49,106 nucleotides of DNA. It comes from Saksenaea vasiformis B4078. Lineage: Eukaryota; Mucoromycota; Mucoromycetes; Mucorales; Saksenaeaceae. Numbering within the stretch: the first letter of the stretch is position 1; each line of letters opens with the position of its first letter. The stretch covers positions 1 to 49,106 of the forward strand of contig JNDT01001964.1 of the NCBI GenBank assembly GCA_000697055.1, read 5' to 3'. This document shows, piece after piece, positions 1 to 11,929 of the stretch. The notes below the pieces were generated by a model, which saw only the letters and a program-made list of their open reading frames with translations, searched no databases and had not been told where the DNA came from. A program made the translations under genes and the position numbers.

Positions 1-1889
1 TGATGTTGTATCCAGACTTCTTTGTCATACATTTACTAGCACAATGTATACTCAGCATTACTCCGTCAGTTCGGTTAATTGGATAGTAAATTATAATTCA
101 GTCCCTAGTTCTTTGACACAGAATAAACAATCCTGACCGAGTCTCACGTATCTACCCGCCTGATTCTCGACACCAATTAACTGACACTTCAATAAGAATA
201 GGCCTGATTAGAAAATATAAAAAGGGAACATCGTTGGATAATAAAGCATCATCATTCTTCTTCTGTTATTCTATTGCTTCGTCTATCATCCTCTGGCGAT
301 CTTGTTCAGTTATTTCAGATCCGGGATCGATACGACATATTTTATCTTTTTTTTGTCGTTTTCGTGGGATGTCCGTACACAACTACTGTTTTGGCTATAA
401 GTCCAATCAAGCTGGTAAGGGATCACCAAAGATAATCGTAAACGTGATATATGTTGACTGTTGTAGCGCGCCGAATTTTACTCTGTGGCAATCTTGCCTT
501 TTTTTTTTTTATTTTTCTTCATCGACAATATCGATTTTATTTTATTTTTATTTTTCTTTCTTATTCTTTTCCAAGTGAATCAATAAAAGATGTCGTCTTG
601 ACACAATACATCTTTCAAAGTTAGAACACAACTTTGAAGTCCTCTAGGTACTTATCATTAGGCTCACGGAATCCTATACAAACCGACATCCACTCTGACA
701 ATGGCACATGACCTCTGGTATCACCCCCAGCAAGACCCCCAAACTTTATTCAAAGGGCACATCTGCTCAAAACTGTACAATCGAAACCGCATACGATCCA
801 AAGCGCATACGATTGAACCAATTACCTGCCGTCATTATTTATTCGAGCCATGATAGGCTAGATGTTCATCCACTTAGCGAAATTATTTTCTATCGATTTA
901 TTTTGTATAAATACCCTTTCAATTCAATGAATAAAACATTAGGTTATAACAGCATATTCTTCTCTTGGTAATCTCAAGCCATCTCAAAAGGCCTTTTCCA
1001 AAGGTTTTTCTTTTATTTCTCAAACCGCCTTTTATTGCTCGCCTCCGTTGGTTGTTCTCAAGAAACCACCGTTAATCCGAATCTATTGATTCCTTTTCTT
1101 TTATTTTTATTATACCCTCTGTCTGACAAGCGACGACAATTCCGCTGTCCTCTTTTTATTTTCCTTTTATCTTTGACGAAACTCGTTGACGAAACTCTTT
1201 GCCGATTCAAGGTAACCATATCAACGGTCGTACTAACGATCATATTCTATTTTATCCAGATCTCTTTGGATATTGTCAATACCGACAACAGTTACTCTAT
1301 TCAACCTTTTCATTTTCTTTCTTCAAGCTTTACCGCTTAACCAAGCCTTGGTGTTTGACTTAAATCTACCCTGGTGCTCACTCAATTCCGAACTTTTCTA
1401 TCAACGAACGTTACTCAACCGATACCTTTATCAACAATCACCATCAACTAGCTTACGCTACAACAACACTTGGAACAACACTATCCATATACAGCAACTG
1501 AAAAATACAGCATAACAACGCATGTGCTACACGATTTCTCTCAACCGCATATGCTTCGTTCTGTGTCTGCTTTTTCTGTTGCTTTGGTAACTGAACAACA
1601 TGTGATCGCGATGTTTGTAGTGGTTGCATAGCAACTATCGTATACTCTTTTCTTTCATGATTTTCTTCAGTTCCAGTTGCTAAATCCAACTGTTTCAAGA
1701 TAGTAAAAATAAAAATAATAAAATAGAAGAAAAACTAAAATAGGAAGAAAAATAAAACGTAGAATCCCACAACGGTGGTGACCAGTTTTCTTCAGATAGA
1801 ACACAGAAACGCGGCCCGTCGGATTCTTGAATTGTGTTCTTTGCCACAGCATACAGATGATCTGGTTCCATGGTTAGGGTAGTAGGTGT
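1..1889. other. Gene-poor interval with a CT-rich leader
   Basis: No coding region is supported here. The open frames are low-complexity (Phe, Ser and Tyr rich) translations of pyrimidine-rich DNA and match no family I recognise. From about 880 to 1500 the plus strand looks like a fungal promoter and 5' leader: a TATAAATA-like box near 907, followed by long CT- and CA-rich DNA, but no gene follows it. A diverged second copy lies near 3.1 kb. Confidence 0.5.
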
Positions 1890-2225
1890 GCAGTCAGGAC
1901 CATCTCATCGAGAGGGTAGATCAGTGATGTGGTTCTCTTCACTGGACTTGTACACAATGGTCAGGTCGTACAGTTCGAGTTCAGCAATCCATTCTGTCAA
2001 ACGAGTCATCGGCTTCTGTTGTGATCGGAGGTACTTAAGTAGATGGTAGTCCGTGTACACCATAGAGACAGCCTTCGATAAAGCATCACGATGTGCATAA
2101 CGTGTATAGGATAACTAGCAGTTCTCATTCTTGGATGGGATAGTTCCATTCCGCTGATGATAATTTCTTTGACTCGAACGCCAGTGTAGAGATAGACAAA
2201 GTGTTCGAATATTCGTCATTCGCTT
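1889..2225 (-). mobile_element. Ty3/Gypsy retrotransposon relic (RNase H region)
   Basis: Reading the minus strand gives the end of a reverse transcriptase polyprotein. In order it shows a FESKKLSSAEWNYPIQE-like segment (family form: FxSRKLxPAExNYPxxE), then ELLVILY, then YTDYHLLKYLRSQ, then LTEWIAELELYDLTIVYK and finally EENHITDLPSR. This is the typical RNase H order of Ty3/Gypsy elements. The relic is broken: a TGA follows the IQE segment and the frame changes between ELLVILY and the YTDYHLL part (near 2100). The rest of pol, the integrase and clear LTRs were not found. It is a dead fragment. Assignment to Ty3/Gypsy rather than another LTR class rests on these motifs alone. Confidence 0.8.
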
Positions 2226-2559
2226 GAGAGCAAGTAGTTAAAATGCTGAGCTTGCATTTAGATGTGCATATTTATCATCGTCTTTTAGTTCAAGAGATCC
2301 GCCAAGGTGTTCATAGTACAATTTTCAACACATTCCCTCTAGTGGTCCTTTTACCGAAGGAACGATGTCAGAAGAAGTGATTCAGTAGGACCGTGATGAA
2401 AGGACGGATGGATGAAAGAAGACAATGGAAAGTACTATTTCCTAGTAATACAAGCATTCCTCTCTTTTACGCGATTTTTTTTAAAACAATCGCGATGCAG
2501 CTGGCAATAACGGCAGACAGGTTTTTAGACCAGTCTCCTTTTTATTTTTTAGAATTGCA

Positions 2560-3010
2560 ATCTGTGAAGCATAACTGGAGAAAAAAGAAAAGATATGCCA
2601 GTTCTTTGCCCAGATGTGACCACGTGGAGGGGTCTGACATACTGCATTTATTGAATGGATTTTACGCTACTCTATGTAAATTTTGCGTCCATTAAGAGCC
2701 AGGTTTGTGCTAAGGAAGGAATGAATATCATTCCACGTACTGTATGTGACAAGAGGTGAGCTCACTCAGCCAAGGTGGTTCGATCAGAGGTCTTGTAGGC
2801 TAAAATATAAACATGGAACATGAAATATCTTGTACATAGTATTGATTGACATCCTTACCGGGATGCTTTTTAAAAAGCACAGAGCCAAAAAAAAAAAGAA
2901 GGAAATTCATGCGTCCCTTTAAATACGGATCATTTTAGGTGTCACATAGTTTTGCGTCATCTTCTAGATCAGGAGACCATTTCGTATCTGCAAAACTTCT
3001 GAACATCTGC
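2560..3010. repeat. Copy A of a local dispersed repeat (rearranged)
   Basis: From 2760 to 2960 the plus strand matches the reverse complement of the arm at 11340-11540. Shared landmarks are the acgcat...cctttaaata block, the A-run next to agagcc, the accgggatgc block and the ggttcgatcagagg...gtaggctaaa block. From about 2650 to 2694 a short part (ctctatg...ttgcgtccat) matches the far end of the same arm in the opposite orientation, so this copy keeps traces of a head-to-head structure. No coding capacity is seen. Confidence 0.65.
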
Positions 3011-3084
3011 CAAAGCATACGCAGTCAAAAAGAACTGAAGCGCATGTAGTTGAACAAAATGGAAGAGCACGCAGTTCATTTTAT

Positions 3085-3720
3085 TACTGCAAATTATTTC
3101 GCTCATTTTTGTGCCGATCGATTTTGTATACATCCCAAATTCCTTTTCATCAATAAATCAACAGGATACTAGCACACAAAAAGTGTCCCTCAAGAAATCT
3201 TCTCAATACCCTTCTAAAAAATTTTTCTTTATCTTCACAACCTGCCTATCTGCTATACTCCATCGGTTACTCTCAAAAAATTACCATAAATCTAAGTCAT
3301 TTGATGTATTTTTCTTTTTATTTCTGTCGTCTACTTTTATCTGCTGGAACTCAAGGCACTAACCCTGGTATCACTTTTTATTTGGGTTTTTATTCTTTTC
3401 TCTTTCTCTTTTACTTTCACCAGGATCATATTCTTCTAATCTGAGTCGCTAATCTCTAGAGGAACACATATATCTTAAATTACCTATACATTTCTCTTTG
3501 ACAACCCAACACGATATATCTAACCAAAACATCTTCTTAGTAACAACCATACTCTATTCCGAATATATTTCTTTGTATACTAATATTGGTAATGGCTGCT
3601 TTATCATGTTTTTCACTTTTCCTTTCTTCAAACTTCACTGTTTGCTGTCGTATCTGACATTTCCAACACTCATTTACGCAGATCAACCTCATACAACACG
3701 TAAAAAGGACTTATATTGAC
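3085..3720. repeat. Second copy of the TATA plus CT-rich leader
   Basis: This stretch aligns by eye with 880-1500 in the same orientation: a ttttgtata box (3123 versus 902), a ctcaag block about 65-70 nt later, then tttttcttt...ctgcc...tccatcggtt. Similarity looks like roughly two thirds over about 200 nt and fades after that. No open reading frame of interest follows. It could be a duplicated promoter of a lost gene, or an old LTR. The nearby retroelement relic lies on the opposite strand, which speaks against LTRs of that element. Confidence 0.4.
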
Positions 3721-4937
3721 TTTACGAGATTACACACTGACATGTCCATACTCAGAGTATCGATCAGAAGGTATTCATTCATGAAGAGATCCAGGAACTA
3801 TGAGATCTTCTCCCTTAAGTTTGTTGTTCCTGATTCAACCTACGGTCCTGATAAACTATATTATGGATAGTTAAACAGTCCTTCTTCTATCCGATCTCTA
3901 AAGAACGCCCCTTTAGACAGGTTCACAGACAGCAGTAATATCCAAAACCAAAAAATAACAATCTGTTCCGAAGTAAACAAGAGACACAAACATATATTAA
4001 GCTCGGATTATAGAGAGTCCTTTATTTAGTCAGGCTTTCTATCTTTTCTCGAGTAAGAACCATCAGTCTCGGTGAACCTTGTCATATAGCTGATATGTCA
4101 TTACGCACCTTGAGAAGCGGGCTTTCTATATACAGTCCGGATGAGTTTTCATTGCTCGTCGTATTTTACGTACGATGTAGATCTATACTGATGCCAGTAT
4201 AAGGATGATTGGACCATTGTAGCTGGATCCATAATGTGGCGACATGTTTATACTTCCGTTGATCCAGTCGATCATCTCTTTTTAAGCTATATTCACTGTG
4301 TAATGTCGGCTATCAAACGGGTGTCAGGTAGCGAAGTTCGTGAGAATCCGTCAAATACCTTGTTCTTCGGAAAGAAGGGCCACTAAGCGAGTTCTCTATA
4401 TAACCGAATTTAGCGGAGTGATGCCCATTTTTCTGATGAGGAACTGTGTGGTGTTTTGATAATTTGGGTCCATTTTGAAGTGAGCGCCAACTACAAGATA
4501 TTCCGCCTCGCTTCGTGCACTTGGCACAAAAGATGAATCGAGTCGCTTCACGGTGGCCATTAATAAGAAAGAAGCAAGAAATAAATAAATGAGGGTGAAT
4601 AACGGGCCCAATGGTAAGGTTCTTTATCGGAACACACTTGACATTATTATACATATGAGATTGCCTAGGAGATACGACTGTAGACGGATACATAATATCC
4701 TGCACTTCTAATTTCCAAACACAAACGGTAGAAAAAATAATTATCCTTTTCTGATTGCACAAATTCCAACGAGCGTGCTTTGCTTAAGAGGCTTTAACAA
4801 GAGGCAAACATATTTGTGTGAATCTTGCAAAATGCTCATGATCATTGGTATCTAAATATTTCCTCTCGCAAAAGAGCTAATGAATAAGGTCTTCAACCTC
4901 CTTTATATCTTGTTTAAACTTGTATCAGCAGGATACT
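3721..4937. other. No supported gene
   Basis: A 149-codon minus-strand frame (4313-4762) and a 71-codon one inside it show no domain, no splice partners and no family resemblance that I can see. I treat this interval as non-coding. Confidence 0.5.
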
Positions 4938-6821
4938 TTACTTCCTCCATCTAAAATCCTTCTCAGCAATGTCGACGAGCATCTCACCAATTGCAAACGA
5001 CGCTGTGGCTGCTGGACTTGGCGCATTACGGAGATTCAAGACCGATCCATTCATAACATTGCGTTCAACAATCAAGTCGTTGGCAGCAACTCCACCTCGC
5101 TATACACGCATAAATAAATCACATTCAGTACGCATCAAGTAACTTGATCTTTTCTGACCTCAAACACTTGGGACATCACACCGCTGAAACTTGGCTCGAC
5201 CATATCAGCCGTAAGAGCCGGAATCAATTTCTGCCCGCCTTGTAAGAATGCACGTTTACTGAGATCATGGTAAAGTTCACTGATTGACAATGAGAAGTTT
5301 CTAAAGAAGAACTGGAAAAAAGCTGGATTGACGAGGGTATCTATCATGTCCCGCCCGTTGAAATCAAAGAACTGATATCCTTCTCTAGAAAACGCCAAAC
5401 TTCGCATCGATTAGTTGGGGCCTATATCGTTAAAATGATGATATACTTACCACGCTCCAGGACCAACAATTAACTGATGCCCACGACGAACGTCAACCTA
5501 CATTTTCTTAGTCTAGCCATTTAGGTAAATAAGCAATTGTACTTACTGTCGGCGTAAAATGGACACCGACAGGAATACCCCCGCTAGTTGGCACTGGGTA
5601 GATATTACGCGATACAATATTCTTATGCTGTGGTTTCATTTGATAATACGTGCCTCTGAATGGCACAACGCGACTCGAGTTGGGATTTCCACCTGTAAGA
5701 CCAGAAAGTCTATCCGAATGAAATCCGCCACACGTGATGACTTTATCGGCTGTGACATGTAGAAGCGGCCCCTTTAGTGATTTTTCTGCACCAGTGATCT
5801 ATATAAGGCACATTAAAGAACATTGTGTTTTTTTTCTTTTACTTTACCATCACGCGGCCTTCGGCTGTTTTCTCAAATGTACGTGCTTCAAAGGAGAGCT
5901 TAATATCACCTCGTCTAAGAACTTAGATGTTAATGCCCTCGAGACGGCGTTTTTAAATGTTACCCAGATTGGTAAATTTCATTTGCGATGGACTTGCTCA
6001 CCAGCCAAAAATTCACTATGCCTGTATTAGGTGAATTCAGTGCACTGTAACCCTCGACGTTAGGCTCCATTTCGCGAATCTAAAGAGATGAAGCTTTGGT
6101 TGGATATATTATATTTATGGGAATATTTACCTGGTCACGATAAATGATCTCTAGATCCTTAACACCATTGGCTATGCCCTGATTATATAGTTTTTCTACT
6201 TTCGCGTGCTCCTCTCTGCTAGCAGCAACAACAAACTTGCCGCATCTTTCAACAGGTAGTTCATGTTCTTCACAGTACTGATACATCAGATCTGCACCAC
6301 GAACGCAAGTATCAGCCATACGTGAGCCAGGCGCATAATATAGACCGGCATGAATCTAAATAAAGACGGTTTTAGAGGTGGTTTAAATCACTACATACGT
6401 ATATTTACCACGCCTGAGTTATGGCCTGTTTGATGTACAGCCACGTCGGCTTCCTTTTCAAGCACTGCTACAGTCATACCCTGGTAACGTTTGAGCAATT
6501 CACGTGCAGTTGCAAGTCCAACAATGCCACCGCCCACTAAATAATTTCAGCGTTTAGTGACGAGGGTTCCCATGATGTCATGTTACCAACTACCACATCG
6601 AAATGTTGTTCATCCGATGTAACGCGGCCATCGCCGGCGAACTGCTTAGCCCGCATCGTACCCAATAGGTTCTCGAGACCTTTGCTCGTCTTCGTTCCTT
6701 CACCAGGCAGTTTATCCCACAGGAAGACATCTTTCAAGGAGTGCGCTGTTTGGTGTAGTCTTCGACAAGGTGCGTAACCTGCAGTGATAAAAAGCGGGAG
6801 ACGTGACACGCGAGAAAACAT
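4938..6821 (-). CDS. L-2-hydroxyglutarate dehydrogenase, mitochondrial (9 exons)
   Basis: FAD-dependent enzyme that oxidises L-2-hydroxyglutarate to 2-oxoglutarate, a metabolite-repair reaction in mitochondria. Exons (minus strand): 6821-6587, 6536-6409, 6355-6131, 6079-5964, 5914-5848, 5798-5547, 5497-5451, 5399-5159, 5099-4938. They join in frame to 490 aa, close to the family's usual length. The N-terminus ([15 protein letters not shown], then Arg-rich) looks like a mitochondrial presequence. A spliced FAD motif [17 protein letters not shown] sits near residue 75, after a spacer of about 45 residues that seems longer than usual. Other family marks are [37 protein letters not shown] and the C-terminal [18 protein letters not shown]. 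Introns are 49-59 nt. The last donor is GTCAGA, a weak site, but only this join restores the conserved C-terminus. The protein matches the human L2HGDH layout throughout. Start chosen at the ATG that opens the presequence. Confidence 0.93.
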
Positions 6822-8435
6822 GAGGAAGAGCTGTGTAAAAAAGAAAAAAAAAAGTCATGCTGGTTTTTGGCTTTTTTATTCTCATATTCGTTACGGAATT
6901 ATGTGTTAGTGATGCAACCGTATCAGTTGCCATGCTCCCTGTATTCATGTGTTATGTTACTCAACACTTTTTTGTTCACTGTTAGAACATATGGATCATA
7001 TATACGTCTTTTTGACGTATTGTACTGGAAGACAGTCGGCAAAAAATTAGTCAAATGGATCACCTGTCTGGACTTGAACTGCAAAAGTTGCTGGGGTTCC
7101 CTTCAGTATGAGTTACCTTACCCAATTTTGAGTTTGAAACGCAGCATGAATATAGGCACTGACATTTGGTATGACTAGTACGTCCATTAGACTATGCTAC
7201 CATCATGGAGGCAGTTCTTAATTAGTAGCTTGCTGATATCCGCAACAGTGATTACTTTACAACTTTTTAAATTTCCACATCAGTTGCTTTTTCTGCATCT
7301 GCGTTTTCCATCATTATACGTTACCATATTCAAGGGAATACGTTTACACGGAGATTACCTATCAATCCGAATCTATAAAAGTCAGAAAGGTAAGGTCCCT
7401 GACTATGGTATTCGTTGATTGTCCAGTTAGCGAAAACATCGTTTAGGATAATGGTAGGTGTCTCGGTTGAAGACATGAAGACGATAGTGGCCCCTCAATT
7501 GTTCCCAGTTATTTCAACACTTGTTATGCTCTTTTCTGTATGCTACAACTTTAAAGTTACATATCGAGTAGATCTCTTATTTTTAGCTTTCCATTGACGC
7601 CTTCCTGAGGGTTGAAAAGTCGGGAAAATACTGTATCCATATCTTTTTGCCTCCCATTTAACCTGTATGACCCGGACTCGCGGACGATGCTGATTATATG
7701 TGTAACCAAAGAGTCCTCTCTAGTGCGTAACCGCCACGCCTCCTTCTAAGTGACTAAGATGCGGTACAGCCTCTGCCGCACAGCAGAATTGTCTTGAATT
7801 CGAGTAAGTTGATGTTTAAGTATTTATTCCAGCTATCGGCTACGAATGACCTTGTTTGCTGCTCAAATAATAACTTTTTAACCAAGAAGGACCTGCATCC
7901 ATGGAAGCTAGGTTTTGGGATTTAATCGATACATCAGTGGCGCATATAAGGTTCTTCCTTAGTGAAAAATTGCTCTCGGTGGATGCAAATTTCATGTAGT
8001 GCAGCGTAAAAATACACTTAAAGAGGCTGATACATTCTACCTATTATTGGCAAAAGGGAAAATCGGAAGACCGTAATTTGTTGCAGGTGTCTTAGTTACC
8101 CTTATGTTGTTATTATTACTATTCTGTTTACAAATTGTTTGATCATCGAAGCGTCTGTCTCCTATAGATACGGGCGCTAGGACCTCACCTCACTGACCTT
8201 GTGCTGGTCGTCTTCCCAGCACTGTGAAGTTGATCTATTGTATTCATCGTGGAAGAATCTTGTATCTCCCCAGCTCATGCGGCAGATAATAGATTAACTT
8301 CCAGATGTCATACCCGTTGATCATCACTACTCGGGATATTGGCCCATAAACAACTTTTTATAACGACCTATGCTGTCGCAATGACTGCATGCGATATAGC
8401 GAAACATAGCCAGGCAGTCCATCCGTATCAGGAAC
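6822..8435. other. Gene-free stretch
   Basis: About 1.6 kb between the 5' end of the L2HGDH gene and the 3' end of the MBF-type factor. Short open frames (longest 103 codons) have no recognisable motif and no conserved splice joins. I see no RNA gene or repeat in it. Confidence 0.5.
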
Positions 8436-10712
8436 TCATACAGCCGACGCTGGTGTGCTTGGTTTATTGTTACTGGCACTGTCATTATCAGTGTTATGAC
8501 TTGCCGCAGATGGTATCTGCGAAGTAGATGATGAATCTGCTGCCAATCCCTGCTGCCTCATGTTTTCCATGAACTCGATCACTCGGGTAAGATCCAGGTC
8601 AGGGGGGTCACTCTCAATTGCTTTTGCCAGCGGTTCGATAAAGGTGTCAACCTCTTCAATTGCAAGATTACAGCATACAGCAATTAGCCGTTTGCATTGC
8701 ATCTCTTTTTCGGACGATTTTATCCGCAGCTGCTCTGTTTCTTGCCTCAGGTCTTCGTCGTTTCGGCTAAATGCTTCAATCCGCGCTTGCAACGCTCGCA
8801 CTTGCTGCTCCAATCGCCTTTCACGAGGGGTTTTGGATTCACTGCTGGCCATGTCGCCATCTTCATATTTTGCTACATCGTTTAAGCCGAATAATGCATC
8901 GATATCCTCGTTTTCATCCAGTTCGTCGAGCCCACGTTTCCGGCTACTGTTACCCACGTTCTTCCATCCTGTATGTACCGCCATCTCTAGCTGACGAATC
9001 CGTTGATGTGCTTCGGCAAGCTGCTGCTTTTCGGATTTTCGTTCCTCCAACCTTTTGGTTGCCTCGTCGAGTTGTTGTGTCACTGATTTCAGCTCTTCTT
9101 GGATCCGTTGTAATTCTACGTCTCGCGCAATCAATTTTTCCCCGTACTCCATTTCCAACGCATCCACGACCCGTTGAACAGCTAAAAACCTACCATGTAA
9201 GTACTCATTTATAACCCATGTCGATTAACGCACTTGACACAATCTCGCGCCCTCGCTGACTTGGGATATAATTTCGTCTTGTAACATTGGATATGGCGTT
9301 CAGCGCTTGTTCTGAATAAAGAGGAGTGGAAAATTTTGTAGGAAACGTATCCTACCACAAGAATAAGATAAATTACATGAACAAACTGGTAGTCTCACAT
9401 ACCGCTATTGCGTGATCGCCCATGCTGTAAATGGTTGGTTCACCTAAATGGTGCTGAAAACTGTTATTTGCCGTAGCGGGGTCTAGTAGTTCCATCATCT
9501 GCCTGCATCCAATCTTTTTCGAGACGTCATATGCTGTTTCTCCATTTACATCCTTTTGGTATATCACTGCTACAAGATGCTGGTTGCTTCGGACGATATG
9601 TAAAAGATGACGCATATAGTATACTGCAGCGTTGGTACGACCGGTTATTCCTGCTGTTTGAGCAATATGGTGCAGAACAGTTCTGTTTTTCTGGTCTGTG
9701 ATATGGATGGATGTATACAAAAAGTCAAGTAATCTCGGAAAACAATCGTTATCAAAGTTGTTTGTGACCATGACGCCACGCATCAATGGTGTTTCTCCAG
9801 AGTAATTGGCCCTACAAATATCTGCCCCATGCGATATAAGCACCTCGACGGTCCTTATTCTTGCGAGGGCTGCCGCCCAATGTAGCGCAGTATGCTGTTG
9901 ATCGTCGATGTTAACATCGATATTGAAGTTAGACGGCTCGCTGCTTTCTCTCAGAAGATCCGGAATTTGGTCACCATCGTCTGAAAAACAAATCGCCATC
10001 AAGACGTTACGATAGTGATCACTGTGTGCATTGCGATCAGGCGGCTCGTTGGTTTTTGCGGGGGGAATTTTAGCTTTTTTGCGGTTATTAGGGTTACAAT
10101 TGTTTGGGCGGCGGATGCTTTGTTGAGAGGAAGGGCGATGAAGAGGTGATGCTGTGGGTGATGCTATGTAAAATGGAGATGCTGGAGGGGAAACTTGTGA
10201 TGTTGGAGAGCTAAGTTGTTCATGTTGATGTTGATGTTGTTTTTCTTGTAGACGATGTTGGGCAATTGCTTCTTCTTTTGTAGGTAGAGCGTCTTCGTCG
10301 GCCATGTCATCAAGGCTGGAGATATCGAACTCAATCAAAGGCAGTATCAGGTCTAGCACTTGATACCGTTCCGCAAGTTCTCTACCCTTATCACATGGAA
10401 TCCTGTGTAATCACGTTAGCGTACAAAATTGCGTAAGCGTTTTTGATTATACCAAGTGCCCTGGTATTTTCCGTAGCCACCTTGCACCTTCTCGTGTTCT
10501 CCTGTTAAAACTTCTCTCTCAAGAATTTTGGTACGTTTCCCTTTATCCAATCCTGCCAGTTTCAAAATCTGAGTAGCATTCATGTATGAATCGGATCTTC
10601 GTCTCATGACAGCCACGCCTTGTATTGTCATCTCGAATACAGAGACACTTGAATAAACAGCTGTGTAAATACGGCGGATAGTAAGTGGTTCGGGTTCGGG
10701 GACTGGCTCCAT
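8436..10712 (-). CDS. MBF/SBF-type transcription factor (MBP1/RES family), 4 exons
   Basis: DNA-binding subunit of the G1/S MBF-type complex. Exons (minus): 10712-10453, 10402-9403, 9351-9234, 9181-8436; all phases close and give 707 aa. Residues about 10-105 form the KilA-N/APSES DNA-binding domain ([47 protein letters not shown] joined over intron 1 to IP...[14 protein letters not shown]). A Gln/His/Ser/Pro-rich linker follows. Ankyrin repeats lie at about 245-400 ([39 protein letters not shown]). From about residue 460 there is a long coiled coil ([20 protein letters not shown] and on), as in proteins that pair with a Swi6/Cdc10-type partner. Introns are 50-52 nt. Exon 3 is the least certain: it has no conserved motif and is supported by phase and splice signals only. 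The upstream region carries an MCB box, so autoregulation is likely. Confidence 0.92.
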
Positions 10713-10833
10713 AGTGTGTATTTTAGTGTTAACAATGATGTGCGTCTTAAACGTATGAAGATGGTGTTTGTGAGTCGGTGAATGGTGCGAGATGAAAAGT
10801 TGAAAACAAAACAGGTCGAGACAAATGCTCGCG

Positions 10834-10850
10834 ACGCGTTTTTGTCCCGC
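10834..10850. promoter_or_regulatory. MCB box (ACGCGT) with adjacent E2F-like TTTGTCCCGCC
   Basis: A palindromic ACGCGT at 10834-10839, directly followed by TTTTTGTCCCGCCCC, lies about 122 bp upstream of the ATG of the MBP1/RES-like gene. ACGCGT is the known MBF binding site in yeasts, and TTTSSCGC-like sites are E2F-type G1/S elements. A bidirectional role is not indicated, because no gene starts to the right. Confidence 0.5.
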
Positions 10851-11159
10851 CCCATCGCGCGTTGCGTGCCAGGATATCTGCAGTCACAAATACCCGTAGA
10901 TTTGCCTTCATGCATGATTTTCATTCGCAGTTACCAATCCCTTCCCCTTTGCGTGCATATTCGTATAACAGATCTTCATTTACCATTTACTGTATATACG
11001 TTTACGCTGGTCTATACAAATATGGCGTCTGCGGAGGGTCATGCTCGCTCGCGCTAACGAAGAATTGAATGTATGTCATTAGTATAGGAATCGGTGACGG
11101 GGTCATACTCTATTTACTGCATTTTATCCTACAATTATGCATTGAATTTAAGCTGTTAG

Positions 11160-11825
11160 CGTCAATTCCAAATAGACTTTATGGAGAGTGTAGCACTTTT
11201 TGCGCGCTTTGCTCTTGAATCTTGCGTGGGAAGCAGATCGTCATGCATCGACTCAAAGTGCATTACAACGGTGTATTATTGGTTTACTGTTCTCATTTAT
11301 CGGCTCAAGTGTTCAATTGCGACATACGTTTTAGATAATGACGTGCGATGGGTATTTAAAGGGACGCATAAATCTAGCTTTTTTTTTTGGCTCTGTTTTC
11401 TTTTAACATCCCCAGTATGTACTTTTGACGAAGTACACATCAAGGATTACTCATATCATTTTGTCTGTCATTTAGCCTGCAAGAACTCTGTCCCGAACCG
11501 TCTTGGTTGTGTTGGTGCTTTATCCCTTCAGTCAAGTAAGCATATGCCGTTGCACACTCAATATCATTCAATTTCTGCAATAGACGCTAGACGTTGTACC
11601 GCTTCAAGTCCTCTACAGTGCGTAATTCACTCATCGCTGGCCATTTGTCGCCAGATGCTCCCTCGCCGGTCCCATCAGACATGGCGCGGGTCCGGCTTCC
11701 GTCGTTGGCGGAATTACCCCTCGGGGGTAAGTGAAATGGGCATCGAAGTTTTATTCTATTTGGTAGCCACGAATATATCTTTATGTTACTCTATGAATTC
11801 TGCGTCCATCGACGGACCGAGTTGA
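11160..11825 (+). repeat. Left arm (copy B) of a 1.5-kb imperfect palindrome
   Basis: This stretch aligns with the reverse complement of 11930-12655 over nearly its whole length. Shared landmarks in order are: gtgcttttt/gcacttttt, gaatcttgc, ctcaaagtgcat, aa(a)ggaacgcataaatct, gg(c)tctgtttttcttt, ttttgtctg-catttag, gcgaaccgtc, cttcaagtcct-tacag, and a ggtaagt near the centre. The arms look about 70% alike, so the structure is old. The 214-codon open frame over this arm, and frames on the other arm, translate into similar peptides because of this homology. I do not call it a gene: no known domain, no transposase motif. Confidence 0.75.
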
Positions 11826-11929
11826 TGTAAGTAGGGTATGAACATGTCGCCAATCCATATACTAATAACCGCATATTCCATCCATCATTAGCGCAAAGAT
11901 ATATTCAATAAACGGTAAATCCCCGTTTT

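Noticed and set aside
881..3720. Direct repeats as LTRs of the RNase H relic
   Set aside because: The TATA orientation is plus while the relic is on the minus strand, and the repeats are too diverged to be confidently called LTRs.
4313..4762. 149-codon minus-strand frame
   Set aside because: No motif, no homologous segment in neighbouring frames and no splice context; likely chance.
8560..9214. Plus-strand frames of 144 and 147 codons
   Set aside because: Antisense to the coiled-coil exon of the MBF-type factor; composition mirrors it.
11181..11825. 214-codon open frame on the plus strand
   Set aside because: It covers a palindrome arm. The opposite arm gives similar broken peptides on the other strand, and there is no domain, so repeat homology explains it.
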